This document shows, one piece after another, positions 23,689 through 32,633 of a DNA stretch of 34,071 nucleotides. Numbering within the stretch: the stretch's first letter is position 1; each line of letters starts with the position of its first letter. The notes beneath the pieces were generated by a model, which had not been told where the DNA came from, did no database searches, and worked only from the letters and a program-made list of their open reading frames with translations. The DNA is from Sphingobacteriia bacterium (GTDB taxonomy: Bacteria; Bacteroidota; Bacteroidia; UBA7662). Made by a program: the position numbers and the translations under genes. The stretch spans positions 1-34,071 of the forward strand of contig RFMW01000189.1 in assembly GCA_009927485.1 (NCBI GenBank), in the 5' to 3' direction.

Positions 23689-24908
23689 GACCTGTAGGAA
23701 CGATTGGTTACGAAAGTTAACCATGCGAGGACGATAAATGACCCTGACACCAGCAAGGGCGCTCGAATATCCATGGCCACAATGAAGCCTCCGATCAGCG
23801 GTGGCAGCAACTGTGCAAAAGAATTTACCGATTGATTGATGCCCAAAATTTCTCCTTGCATCGATGAATCCGCTTTGTTGGATATCAAAGAAAGCAAATT
23901 GGGGGAACTAAAGCCCTGTCCAAGGCTAACCAAGGGCAAGACCGCGTAGAGCAAACCCGATTGGTCAGGCAACAAAATCCCCATGACCGCCAAGCCCATC
24001 AACAACAGGCTCACCTTGAGAATGGGAGCGGGGGAAATCCTCGCCGAAACCGGTCTAAGCAGCAATCCTTGCGTCAAAGCAATCCACAGGCCCAGGTATC
24101 CGAACAGGGTTCCAATTTCGCCCTGACCATAATCGAATCGCTTGATCAAATAAACCTGTATGAACTGCGTGAAAAAATTAAAACCGAAGACCATCAGGAA
24201 AGAAACCGCAAACAGCCCCCTAAGCTCCGGTCTGCCAAATGCCTTGGCAATCTGTCGTACACCGCTTGCAGGATGCAAGGGACTCATGCGGGGGGTGACC
24301 AGGGTTTCGGTGAAATACCGTTGCAGAACCCACAGGTTAACAGCACTCAGCAGAGCAGCCGCCCAAAACGGGGTATCGTAACCCAAGGCAGGATGCCATG
24401 ATGAGTCGGATAGCAGCCCTCCCAAAAAGGGCCCTAACACAAAACCAATCCCAAAGGCAGCCCCCACCATTCCGAAATTCCGACTTTTGTGTTCAGCGCT
24501 GCTCAAGTCCGCAATCGCAGAGAAGGTGACCGCCAGATTCCCCGAACAAAAGCCCAGCATCAACCTCCCCAAAAAGAGCAAGGGCAACGATGCTTGAACA
24601 ATGCCCATGCCAAAAATTAAGTAGGACAACAAAGTCCCGGCCACGGTGTACCGAAGGATGGGTTTGCGGCCATGCCGATCCGAAAGAGCGCCCAACAAAC
24701 TGGAACCCACAAATTGAGCCAGACTAAAGGAGGCCAACAGAAAACCAATCATCATGGTTCGGTCCGCAAAGGTGGACTCTGCGCTCATGAAGGGCAATTT
24801 TGGATCGAGGAGCAAAGGGGTCACCACCGGGATAATTAACCCAATCCCCAGCATGTCAATCAGGGTAGTCAAGAAGATGACCCTGAGGAGAGATTTGTTG
24901 TTATTCAT
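23685..24908 (-). CDS. MFS transporter (TetA-like drug/H+ antiporter group)
   Basis: A 407-aa protein with 12 predicted membrane helices. MFS motif A GALSDRHGRKP lies between TM2 and TM3. The first helix has DMLGIGLIIPVVTPLL, and an antiporter-type GFVLGPFLGGLL (motif C-like) lies in TM5. This resembles the TCR/Tet subfamily of drug and metabolite exporters. The substrate is not deducible. Its start overlaps the psd stop by 8 bases, and its stop overlaps the YwaF-like start by 4, giving a tightly coupled trio. Confidence 0.93.
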   Translation of the reverse strand: MNNNKSLLRVIFLTTLIDMLGIGLIIPVVTPLLLDPKLPFMSAESTFADRTMMIGFLLASFSLAQFVGSSLLGALSDRHGRKPILRYTVAGTLLSYLIFGMGIVQASLPLLFLGRLMLGFCSGNLAVTFSAIADLSSAEHKSRNFGMVGAAFGIGFVLGPFLGGLLSDSSWHPALGYDTPFWAAALLSAVNLWVLQRYFTETLVTPRMSPLHPASGVRQIAKAFGRPELRGLFAVSFLMVFGFNFFTQFIQVYLIKRFDYGQGEIGTLFGYLGLWIALTQGLLLRPVSARISPAPILKVSLLLMGLAVMGILLPDQSGLLYAVLPLVSLGQGFSSPNLLSLISNKADSSMQGEILGINQSVNSFAQLLPPLIGGFIVAMDIRAPLLVSGSFIVLAWLTFVTNRSYRS

Positions 24909-25563
24909 TCAGGAGTTTGGCGATGCAGGTCTCGCCGCCCCGTACGTTCTGTCCAATTTGAACACGGGGTACTGCATTGAGGGGGAGGTACAAGTCCACC
25001 CGACTACCGAATTTAATAAATCCAAATTCCTCGCCTTGTCGCACCTTGTCGCCCTTGCCGATATACCAACGAATTCTGCGAGCCAATGCCCCGGCAATTT
25101 GCCGGAACAAAACCTCATGACCCTCAGGAGTCCGCACAACGACGGTAGTCCTTTCGTTCAAGGTGGAAGATTTGGGGTGCCAGGCCACCAAATAATCCCC
25201 GGGATGGTATTTGAAAAATGCAACCTCACCGCTCACCGGATTTCGATTGACATGCACGTTGAAGGGGGACATGAAAATGGAAATCTGTAAGCGCTCTCCT
25301 TGGAAATATTCCGGTTCGAAGACCTTTTCGATGATCACGACTTTGCCATCGGCGGGCGCAATTACACCGTCTTCTTGAAGGACGGTATGCCGAGAGGGAT
25401 TTCGAAAAAATTGCAGCACCAGGGCCACAAGGACCATCAGTATACCGTAGGCGAGCCAGGCACCCCAAGAGGCTGATCCCAACCATCGATACACCGCCCA
25501 TGCGGCAAGGCCGGAACCGACCAGCGTCCCTGCAATAATGGTGTAGCCCTCGCGGTGAAACAT
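24901..25563 (-). CDS. psd: Phosphatidylserine decarboxylase, short pyruvoyl form
   Basis: Converts phosphatidylserine to phosphatidylethanolamine at the inner membrane. The 220-aa protein has two N-terminal membrane segments (about 8-50), then IAPADGKV (D72), MSPFNVHVNRNP (H104) and the self-cleavage site FIKFG186-S187RVD, where Ser becomes the pyruvoyl cofactor. The length fits the short class. It follows gdhA by 13 bases and overlaps the MFS gene by 8. CdsA, which makes the CDP-diacylglycerol used earlier in this pathway, is encoded three genes upstream on the same strand. A phosphatidylserine synthase is not in the window. Confidence 0.96.
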   Translation of the reverse strand: MFHREGYTIIAGTLVGSGLAAWAVYRWLGSASWGAWLAYGILMVLVALVLQFFRNPSRHTVLQEDGVIAPADGKVVIIEKVFEPEYFQGERLQISIFMSPFNVHVNRNPVSGEVAFFKYHPGDYLVAWHPKSSTLNERTTVVVRTPEGHEVLFRQIAGALARRIRWYIGKGDKVRQGEEFGFIKFGSRVDLYLPLNAVPRVQIGQNVRGGETCIAKLLNE

Positions 25564-25576
25564 TATGTTGCGGGAA

Positions 25577-26848
25577 TTAAATGCCCCCTCTGAGCTGGGT
25601 TACCTGAGCCACTTTGTCGATGGCCACGACGTAAGCCGCAATCCGCATGGAGCATCCGTGATGCAGGCTGGTTTGGTACACTTGCTCGAATGCTTCTTTC
25701 ATGTTCCGGTCTGCCCTGCGGTTGACCCGCTCCTCGGTCCAGAAATACCCCATCCTGTTCTGCACCCACTCAAAATAGGAAACCGTTACACCGCCCGCAT
25801 TGGCCAGAATATCCGGGACGACCATGACCCCTTTGTCGTTCAGGGTTTGATCCGCGCTGGCTGCGATGGGACCGTTGGCCCCTTCGACAATCAATTTCGC
25901 TTGGATATTGGCTGCGTTGTGTGCGGTGATTTGGTCTTCCATGGCCGCGGGAATCAAAACATCCACCGGAAGTTCCAACAAGGCCTCGTTCGTGATCGGC
26001 TCGGCACCGGTGAATCCCGTAAGTTGATTTCCGTGCGCGGCACTGTAGGCCAGGGCCTCTTTGATATTGATTCCATCGGCATTGTAATAGCCCCCGGTGA
26101 TGTCCGAAATGGCCAGGACTTTGAGACCTTGCTGTTCCATCAATTTGGCCGAAATAGATCCCACATTGCCGAAGCCTTGCACGGCACAAGTGGATTTGAA
26201 CGGATTCAATCCCATCTTGAGCATGGCAGAGCGGGCTGCCACCATCACGCCACGACCTGTGGCTTCGACACGGCCCTTGGAGCCCCCCATGACCAGGGGT
26301 TTACCGGTGACCACCGATGGGGAAGAATAGCCGACCAACCGGGAATACTGGTCCATAATCCAGGCCATTTCGCGTGGTCCTGTACCCATGTCCGGAGCAG
26401 GGATATCCTTTTCAGGACCAAAAACATCGATCATAGCCCGGGTATAGGCTCGCGTGAGGCGCTCCAATTCACCGGCGGACATGGAACGAGGGTCGCATTT
26501 AATGCCCCCTTTGCCGCCGCCAAACGGAATATTCGAAACCGCACATTTCCAAGTCATCCAAGCCGCAAGGGCCTTGACCTCATCCAAATTGACATCCAAG
26601 GAATAACGTATCCCACCTTTGGCAGGGCCGAGGTTGATGTTATGAACCACCCGAATTCCCTCAAAAATCTGAATGCTGCCGTCGTCCATCGAAACGGGGA
26701 GATTCACAATGACCTGCTTGGCAGGGGATTTGAGCACGTTATAGAGGCCTTGGTCCAAATTGAGAATTTTTGCCGCCACATCAAAGCGGGACATCATGGA
26801 CTCGAATGGATTCTCGTGGGCAGGGATGAGGGTGGATTCGGGGTTCAT
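25577..26848 (-). CDS. gdhA: Glu/Leu/Phe/Val dehydrogenase family, probable glutamate dehydrogenase
   Basis: Interconverts glutamate and 2-oxoglutarate plus ammonia. The 423-aa protein matches the hexameric NAD-type GDH length. Substrate and catalytic lysines are in GPAKGGIRY (K77) and PFGGGKGGI (K113), and the catalytic Asp is D153 in APDMGTG. The Rossmann loop is AVQGFGNVGS (about 222-231), and the C-terminal LANAGGVTVSYFEWVQN is the family signature. It lies between cdsA (88 bases upstream) and psd (13 bases downstream). A 431-aa open frame on the opposite strand is a coding shadow. Coenzyme choice is not certain. Confidence 0.95.
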   Translation of the reverse strand: MNPESTLIPAHENPFESMMSRFDVAAKILNLDQGLYNVLKSPAKQVIVNLPVSMDDGSIQIFEGIRVVHNINLGPAKGGIRYSLDVNLDEVKALAAWMTWKCAVSNIPFGGGKGGIKCDPRSMSAGELERLTRAYTRAMIDVFGPEKDIPAPDMGTGPREMAWIMDQYSRLVGYSSPSVVTGKPLVMGGSKGRVEATGRGVMVAARSAMLKMGLNPFKSTCAVQGFGNVGSISAKLMEQQGLKVLAISDITGGYYNADGINIKEALAYSAAHGNQLTGFTGAEPITNEALLELPVDVLIPAAMEDQITAHNAANIQAKLIVEGANGPIAASADQTLNDKGVMVVPDILANAGGVTVSYFEWVQNRMGYFWTEERVNRRADRNMKEAFEQVYQTSLHHGCSMRIAAYVVAIDKVAQVTQLRGGI

Positions 26849-26936
26849 AAAAGGATTTAAAGATGAAGGGACAAAGTCGCAAAGAGAAGGCCAAAAATAA
26901 GAACCGAAATCCCGAATGGAGGCCAGGACAGGAGAA

Positions 26937-27785
26937 TCATCGCCCTAAACCGACCCACAAGCCCAGGAGGGCGGCAAGGGCCAACAGCGAATCAAAGCGA
27001 TCCAGCCAGCCTCCGTGCCCAGGGATCCATGAACCGCTGTCTTTAACCCCGGCATTGCGCTTGAGGGCAGATTGCATCAGATCACCAGCTATGCCAACAG
27101 GCCCAGCCAACAAAGAGAACCAACCCCATCCCTGGGTAGGTTCGATCCCAAAAATCAGGGGGTACAGGATCCAGCCGGCCAGGATGCACAATGCCCAGCC
27201 ACCCAGGCTGCCCTCCAGGGTCTTGGAAGGAGAAATTCTGGAATGCAGGGGATGCCTCCCCCAGCGTTTGCCAACCAGAAGGGCCCCACTATCCAACAAC
27301 CACAAGAGCCCAAAGGTGGCCATGAAGACCTCCGGTCCTTCCATCCCGCCCAGCAAACTCGTCTCTTGGGTCACCAAGTCGCGGAAGATGACCATGGGGA
27401 ACACCGCATAAAAGAGCAGCGCGATCGCCAAGGCAAGTTCACGTCCCCATTGGCGGGGTCCTTGGTGCATGAGGAGGGCATGCAGGACCCGCCATCCCGG
27501 CACAAAGGCCACGCTTGCCCAGACCCACCCGCAAGGCATCGTGGGAAACAGCGCCACCATTCCCAAACCCGCGAAGCCTGCGATTCCGGCCCCGCTGTGC
27601 CATGCCCCTAAGTTGCCCGGCCAGCGAAGTCGCAAATAAACCTCCCAACAGGCACCTCCAGCCACCAGGGCCATCAAGGCCTGCATAGCCCAAGGTCCGA
27701 GCCACCAAATCCCTAGGATGGCGACTCCAATACCCAAGGCACTCCAAGTTCTGGCTTTGGATCGGGCAGGTCGAGTGGCCATCAT
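26937..27785 (-). CDS. cdsA: Phosphatidate cytidylyltransferase (CDP-diacylglycerol synthase)
   Basis: Makes CDP-diacylglycerol from phosphatidic acid and CTP, the branch point of phospholipid synthesis, in the inner membrane. The start at 27785 (ATGATG, ATGA overlap with the CPBP gene stop) gives 282 aa; the longer start at 27875 lies inside that gene. Seven or so membrane segments are visible. The C-terminal CDS signature is intact: SALKRNAGVKDSGSWIPGHG followed by GWLDRFDSL. LLDSGALLVGKRWGRHPL and ISPSKTLEGSLGG are the other family blocks. It is coupled to a CPBP protease upstream. Confidence 0.95.
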   Translation of the reverse strand: MMATRPARSKARTWSALGIGVAILGIWWLGPWAMQALMALVAGGACWEVYLRLRWPGNLGAWHSGAGIAGFAGLGMVALFPTMPCGWVWASVAFVPGWRVLHALLMHQGPRQWGRELALAIALLFYAVFPMVIFRDLVTQETSLLGGMEGPEVFMATFGLLWLLDSGALLVGKRWGRHPLHSRISPSKTLEGSLGGWALCILAGWILYPLIFGIEPTQGWGWFSLLAGPVGIAGDLMQSALKRNAGVKDSGSWIPGHGGWLDRFDSLLALAALLGLWVGLGR

Positions 27786-28744
27786 GCTTGATCCTTGTTG
27801 CTCCGGGAGAACGTTTTGCGGTAAAAGAATAGGCCTGTGGCTGCTAATCCCATCAAAATCAAGGCGATATACCAAGGAAAGGGGTTATCCTCCCATCGAA
27901 AGGTGGCTTCGGATAACGCCGGGACGTCACGCAAATCCCACCAATTCAACTTGTAGGCCAAGAAAGACAGCAAATTGTTACAGAAATGCGCCATCATTGC
28001 TGGCCACACAGACCCTGACCATAACACCAGGTATCCAAAGAGCGCCCCCAGTAAACAACGCGGTACGAAACCAAGCCATTGCCCGTGGATCGCTGAGAAC
28101 AAGAGGGCCGAAACCCAAACCCCTGCATGCGGATTGCGAAGCTGCTGCTGCAAGATTGGCTGCAGCGACCCTCTGAACACCAGCTCTTCGCCGAAGGCGG
28201 GTAACAATGCCAACACCACCACGCCAAGCAGCCCGTAAAGAACCCCATCGGGTTTCATCAACACCGTCAAGAGCTGTTGAGAACTTTGCTCGGCGGCTTG
28301 CCAATCCAGGGTGACCCTCTTGATCGCGGGGTAGGCCTCTGCAAGCCCAGAATAGGGTAAACCTTGGTTAAGGTGAAAGAGGTTGTACACCAAGGGCAGG
28401 CAGAGAATTGTGAGGACCACCCCTCCCAACCCAGCATAAACGCTCAATCCGAAACGATCCTGCCTAGGTTCCTTGTGTTTTTCCTCCAAAAGTTCCCTGT
28501 GGTTTTGGAAAAACCACCAACCGGGCAACACAAAAAAGCCCAAAGTGCTCAACCCCTGAACCAGCAAAAGAGCCATCGCTTGGCGAGTGGATTCGGTGAC
28601 AGGGCTACCTGCTTCAACTTGGTCCAACAATTCGGCCAGATTTACATCAAACCAAGCAGGAAGCAAGGCCATGGCCAGGTAACTGAAGACCAGCCCGGTC
28701 ATCAGACATACCATCACCAGGGTCAACAGGGGTCTCATTGTCAT
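27782..28744 (-). CDS. CPBP intramembrane glutamic protease family protein
   Basis: A 320-aa multi-pass membrane protein of the CaaX/CPBP (Abi) family. The motifs are E186-E187xxxR191 in FGEELVFRG, H220 in LLFSAIHGQWLGF and HFCNN at 253-257, so the catalytic set is complete. The members' roles range from prenyl-protein processing to bacteriocin immunity and regulated proteolysis; the substrate here is unknown. It is first in the minus-strand run, with its own probable promoter at 28759-28752, and overlaps cdsA by 4 bases. Confidence 0.92.
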   Translation of the reverse strand: MTMRPLLTLVMVCLMTGLVFSYLAMALLPAWFDVNLAELLDQVEAGSPVTESTRQAMALLLVQGLSTLGFFVLPGWWFFQNHRELLEEKHKEPRQDRFGLSVYAGLGGVVLTILCLPLVYNLFHLNQGLPYSGLAEAYPAIKRVTLDWQAAEQSSQQLLTVLMKPDGVLYGLLGVVVLALLPAFGEELVFRGSLQPILQQQLRNPHAGVWVSALLFSAIHGQWLGFVPRCLLGALFGYLVLWSGSVWPAMMAHFCNNLLSFLAYKLNWWDLRDVPALSEATFRWEDNPFPWYIALILMGLAATGLFFYRKTFSRSNKDQA

Positions 28745-28751
28745 CCTTCCT

Positions 28752-28759
28752 CAAATGTA
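28752..28759 (-). promoter_or_regulatory. Candidate -7 element of the CPBP-cdsA run
   Basis: Read on the minus strand this is TACATTTG, a perfect TAnnTTTG match ending 7 bases before the CPBP ATG. A TTG lies 17 bases upstream (28779-28777). It predicts an almost leaderless transcript. Confidence 0.5.
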
Positions 28760-28786
28760 GAATCAAGAGGCGTCTTCAAGGCTTCT

Positions 28787-28794
28787 TACCTTTG
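28787..28794 (+). promoter_or_regulatory. Candidate -7 element of dusB
   Basis: TACCTTTG is a perfect TAnnTTTG match ending 7 bases before the dusB ATG at 28802. It sits back to back with the CPBP box in a 57-base divergent gap. No clear -33 TTTG was seen. Confidence 0.45.
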
Positions 28795-28801
28795 CGCCGT
28801 C

Positions 28802-29836
28802 ATGGAGATCCCCGCAGCCCCATCCAAAACGTCCGGTGTTCGCATTGGCACCTTGGATTTAGGAGAATTTCCCTTGTTGCTGGCTCCGATGGAGGATGTC
28901 AGCGATCCCCCATTCCGGGCGGTCTGTAAACAAGGAGGAGCCGACTTGATGTACACCGAATTCATTTCTTCGGAGGGCTTGGTCCGGGATGCTGTCAAGA
29001 GCCGGCAGAAGTTGGACATCTACCAGCATGAGCGTCCCATGGGGATACAGATTTTTGGAGGAGAATTGGAGCCCATGTTGGGCGCAGTGGACAAGGTTTC
29101 GGAGGTGTCCCCCGATATCATTGACCTCAACTTTGGCTGCCCTGTCAAAAATGTGGTTTGCAAAGATGCGGGCTCAGGAATGTTACGGAACCTGCCCAAG
29201 CTTATCCAGATTACCGCCGAGCTTGTCAAGCGAAGCCCCATGCCCTTGACGGTCAAAACCCGTCTGGGTTGGGACGAACAGTCCAAACATATCGTTTACC
29301 TTGCCGAAGCTCTTCAGGATGTGGGCGTTGCAGCCATCGCCGTGCATGGCCGCACCAGGGTCCAGATGTACAAGGGCTCTGCAGATTGGACCCTGATCGG
29401 TGAGGTCAAGAACAACCCGCGCATGCACATTCCCGTTTTTGGGAACGGGGATATTGACAGCCCCATCAAGGCAGCGGAATACCGTGAGCGCTACGGGGTG
29501 GATGGTATCATGATCGGCAGAGCAGCGATAGGGTACCCCTGGATTTTTAGGGAAATCAAAGCGTACCTGCGTAGCGGTGATGTCCATGCACCACCTACGG
29601 TCGAAGAGCGCTTAGCTGCATGCAGCGAGCACCTGGAGCGATCCCTTGAATGGAAGGGCCCCAAACTAGGCCTCCTGGAAATGAGAAGGCATTATGCCCC
29701 TTATTTCAAAGGCTTCGAAAACATCAAAGAAATCCGCAGTCGCCTGGTTCAATCCATGGAGCCCGATGAAGTTCGGGGCCTCTTGGAACAAATCAGGTTG
29801 CAATACGCGACAGGCGCGTCCCGCCCTAGTGCTTGA
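28802..29836 (+). CDS. dusB: tRNA-dihydrouridine synthase (DusB-like)
   Basis: An FMN enzyme that reduces uridines in the tRNA D-loop. The ATG at 28802 gives 344 aa beginning just before the FPLLLAPMEDVSD barrel strand. A 146-residue in-frame extension upstream runs through the divergent CPBP gene and is rejected. Seen are YTEFISSEGL, the catalytic Cys113 in DLNFGCPVKNV, VKTRLGWDE, VHGRTRVQMYKG and GNGDI / GIMIGRAAIGYPW of the phosphate site, then the helical C-terminal domain. It converges on the T9SS protein gene, overlapping it by 11 bases. Confidence 0.95.
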   Translation: MEIPAAPSKTSGVRIGTLDLGEFPLLLAPMEDVSDPPFRAVCKQGGADLMYTEFISSEGLVRDAVKSRQKLDIYQHERPMGIQIFGGELEPMLGAVDKVSEVSPDIIDLNFGCPVKNVVCKDAGSGMLRNLPKLIQITAELVKRSPMPLTVKTRLGWDEQSKHIVYLAEALQDVGVAAIAVHGRTRVQMYKGSADWTLIGEVKNNPRMHIPVFGNGDIDSPIKAAEYRERYGVDGIMIGRAAIGYPWIFREIKAYLRSGDVHAPPTVEERLAACSEHLERSLEWKGPKLGLLEMRRHYAPYFKGFENIKEIRSRLVQSMEPDEVRGLLEQIRLQYATGASRPSA

Positions 29837-31610
29837 TGAAGCGCAGCGTCCGGCTGAAACGACCGTCGTTCACCTGGAGGTGATACATGCCGGGCTCCAA
29901 GCCTGCCACACCAATCTGCAACGGCGCAATACCGTCCAAAACTTCGTGGCCCTGCGTTATCAAACGGCCGGACAGATCCACAATGCTGTAACGCACGTTG
30001 CCAACACGGTAGGCAGCCCTGACCAAAACATGGAGGCGGTCTGAAACCGGATTGGGGAAGGCCCTTAATTCCAAGGTATTTTGTTCGAGAGAACGCACCG
30101 AAGAGGACGGGCTGCTGGTCACTGCGGAAACCGCTGCGACGCTGTTGGCCCCGAAACCATTGGGGTTCCATGTGCCGCTGTAAACCGGGCTGATGTACTG
30201 CTCGTAAATATCGCTGGTCAAGGTATAGTCCACATTTGGGTCCACGTTCGTGAAAACGGTGGTTTGAGCGCCGGAATAATAGGCGGAGAACAAATACACC
30301 GTGGAGTCACGCAAGACCACCCCCGGGGTGTTGTTGATGATGTCGGTAATCTGGACCGAGCGCTGGGAATTGCTGCCCAACGTATCCCCGTAGGTGTAGA
30401 TTCCGTCACCAAGGTCCACGATTTCACCGGCATCAATCAAGCCGTCTGAATTCAAATCCTGCCATTCGCTTACCTTCCCGATGATGGATTCTCCGAAGAG
30501 ATTGGACCCGGGATTGGTCACAAAGGAGAAACGAATGGAATCCACCTTGAGGCGCGATCCCTTGTTGGCATAATACCAAATCCCGAAATCGTAGGAACCG
30601 GAAGTGGCCGCCGATGGTCGGACACCGCCCGAATACACCATGTTGCGAAGGGAGTCCAATCGAACTTTGGAGATGATGTTCGAATTAATCACAAATCCTT
30701 GATTGACAGTATTGTCTGCAGGAAATTGGTCCGTCGTTCCGGAGGGCATGGAGATTGTGTACGCAATGTTATATTTACCCGTACCGTAAGCCGAAGGATC
30801 AAAATCCGGAGTGCGCAAGGTGTCTGTCGAATCGCTGGGTAAGGCTGCAATGGATGCATTTTGGTTGTAAACGGTGTTGGTTAATCCTGCAGGATTGGTG
30901 AAATCAATTTTCACGTTGAGCCCAACATTGCTCTGTGCATTTTGGCCATAATTCTTGACCGCCGCCCCAAGTTTGAAAATGTACTCGCCTGCATTCAAGG
31001 CCTGGCTGCTGGGGATGCTGAATTCGGTAGGGCGAAGCACCGAGCCGTTACCAATGCCCAGGTCATTTTGGAAAAACCCTGTTTTGTCCCCCATGAACAC
31101 CACCACTGAATCTCCACCGTTCATCCTGGCGCGGATAAGTGCGCCGTCCGAATTGGAAACCAACATGACCGGAATACGGACATTGGCCCCCGCACCTCCC
31201 GCACCCATGTTGATTACGCCTGCGCTATGGTTAATGATGATGCATCCCACGGCACCTGCCCTTTGGGCAGCCAGGGCCTTGACCCCAAACTCACAAGAGC
31301 CTCGGTACAAGACGCAGATTTTGCCTGCCACGGCCGAGGCATTGATCAGGGTGGTGTCGCAAGCCAAGGAGTCCCCGCCTGCATTGGACGAGAAACCCCG
31401 CACCAACGGGGCCTGTACTTGAATTGTATCGTAGCTGTAGCCCCAACCTTGGGCCGCATCCCCGGGACCGTAGTTGTACGAACCCGCAATGGACGATGGT
31501 TGCGATACAAAAAGGATGACCTGGCCCATGGCCACCGAAGAAATGGCCGAAACGGAGAAAACAAGGAGGGCTGTCACCAGCAGGCGATGGAAAGTCTTGG
31601 GTAAGTTCAT
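29826..31610 (-). CDS. T9SS-secreted PA-domain protein
   Basis: A 594-aa surface or secreted protein. A signal peptide (site after AMG, about residue 29) is followed by a protease-associated (PA) domain at about 60-165, with GKICVLYRGSCEFGVKA and AQRAGAVGCIIIN. Beta-rich sequence covers 190-500. It includes an EF-hand-like Ca2+ loop D385-E396 (DLNSDGLIDAGE). The last 79 residues (from 516, RAFPNPVSD to LRFIKH) are a type-A T9SS sorting domain, which is removed on export across the outer membrane. No peptidase domain accompanies the PA domain. The function is unknown; adhesion or substrate presentation is possible. The upstream gap 31611-31667 holds no clear promoter. Confidence 0.92.
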   Translation of the reverse strand: MNLPKTFHRLLVTALLVFSVSAISSVAMGQVILFVSQPSSIAGSYNYGPGDAAQGWGYSYDTIQVQAPLVRGFSSNAGGDSLACDTTLINASAVAGKICVLYRGSCEFGVKALAAQRAGAVGCIIINHSAGVINMGAGGAGANVRIPVMLVSNSDGALIRARMNGGDSVVVFMGDKTGFFQNDLGIGNGSVLRPTEFSIPSSQALNAGEYIFKLGAAVKNYGQNAQSNVGLNVKIDFTNPAGLTNTVYNQNASIAALPSDSTDTLRTPDFDPSAYGTGKYNIAYTISMPSGTTDQFPADNTVNQGFVINSNIISKVRLDSLRNMVYSGGVRPSAATSGSYDFGIWYYANKGSRLKVDSIRFSFVTNPGSNLFGESIIGKVSEWQDLNSDGLIDAGEIVDLGDGIYTYGDTLGSNSQRSVQITDIINNTPGVVLRDSTVYLFSAYYSGAQTTVFTNVDPNVDYTLTSDIYEQYISPVYSGTWNPNGFGANSVAAVSAVTSSPSSSVRSLEQNTLELRAFPNPVSDRLHVLVRAAYRVGNVRYSIVDLSGRLITQGHEVLDGIAPLQIGVAGLEPGMYHLQVNDGRFSRTLRFIKH

Positions 31611-31667
31611 AGGGTAACGGATTAAATTTTTGTTTCCACGAATTTAGGTATGGAAATGGGGAATGAG

Positions 31668-32585
31668 TCAGCCCTTGTGGCGCTTATTGACCAAGGTTAT
31701 TCCCCCAACGATGGCAAGCAAACCGGTCAGGTGATAGGCATTCAAGGTTTCTCCGTCCCAATAAGCCCATAACAAGGCGACCACCGGCATCATGTAGGTG
31801 GTGGTGGAGGCAAAGAGGGGACCTGCCAACTGGATCAAGTAATTGAAAGCCACCAAGCTGAACGCCGAATTCACCAAGGAGAGAAAAAAAAGCAGGTAGA
31901 GGGCATTCCATGCCCCCTCTTGTTGCATCGGCGTAACCGGATCACCCCACCACCACAGGGCCAAAAGCGCGGGAATGGAGGCGATAACCAAAGGGAGGGA
32001 GGCGGTGAGCCATGGAGTTATTCCCTTAAGCCGATGTCCTACAGTGTTCACCGATATGCCGTAAAAAAAAGTCGCCAAAACAAGCAACAATGCCAGGTTG
32101 GGATTCGAGGCGCTTTGAATACGATGCTGGGAGAGAATGAGCAGGACAGCCCCCACAAGGCCCAGGCACAATCCCAACAACTGGCTCTTTTGGGTATTTT
32201 TTCCAAAAAAAGCCCAGCCCACTACCAGCGTGAACATCGGGGTAAGGGCATTGAGTACCCCCGCGGCTCCGCTGTCGATCCCTGTTTGTGCAGTCGCAAA
32301 GAGCAGGGCAGGTATGCCGTTCCCCACCAGACCAACTACCGCAAACCAGGGCAGTAACCGCCAATGCTCGCGCTTCATGTGCCAGAGCCAAAGGGGGATC
32401 ATGGCCAAACCGGCCATGCCAATGCGCAGGGTGGCCAATTCCAAAGGGGGGAAAACCGGCAGAATTCGCTTCATCAAAATGAACGAAGAACCCCAGAGCA
32501 GGGACAAGATGCCCAAGATCAAAAAGGCCAATGGCCCGGCGGCTACCTCGGAATGGTTGGGATGTGGGGTTTTCGGTACGCTCAT
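31668..32585 (-). CDS. EamA/DMT-family transporter
   Basis: A 305-aa protein with ten predicted membrane helices in two EamA repeats. The first begins LGILSLLWGSSFILMKRILP with the family's WGSSF motif, and the second includes SLVNSAFSLVAFNYLIQLAGP with ASTTTYMMPVVALLWAY. Members export amino acids and other metabolites. It lies 57 bases downstream of the T9SS protein start and is divergent from gltX. Substrate unknown. Confidence 0.93.
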   Translation of the reverse strand: MSVPKTPHPNHSEVAAGPLAFLILGILSLLWGSSFILMKRILPVFPPLELATLRIGMAGLAMIPLWLWHMKREHWRLLPWFAVVGLVGNGIPALLFATAQTGIDSGAAGVLNALTPMFTLVVGWAFFGKNTQKSQLLGLCLGLVGAVLLILSQHRIQSASNPNLALLLVLATFFYGISVNTVGHRLKGITPWLTASLPLVIASIPALLALWWWGDPVTPMQQEGAWNALYLLFFLSLVNSAFSLVAFNYLIQLAGPLFASTTTYMMPVVALLWAYWDGETLNAYHLTGLLAIVGGITLVNKRHKG

Positions 32586-32633
32586 GTGGCCACAAAAGTC
32601 GCTACAGACCCGCCTCCCATGGTGAACGCCTTG

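Noticed and set aside
25565-26860. A 431-codon open frame antisense to gdhA
   Set aside because: It spans almost exactly the dehydrogenase gene, whose motifs are complete. The antisense product has no recognisable domain and is a by-product of codon bias.
28364-28801. 146-residue N-terminal extension of dusB
   Set aside because: It is antisense to the CPBP protease gene, is Gln/His-rich without family similarity, and starts upstream of the dusB promoter box.
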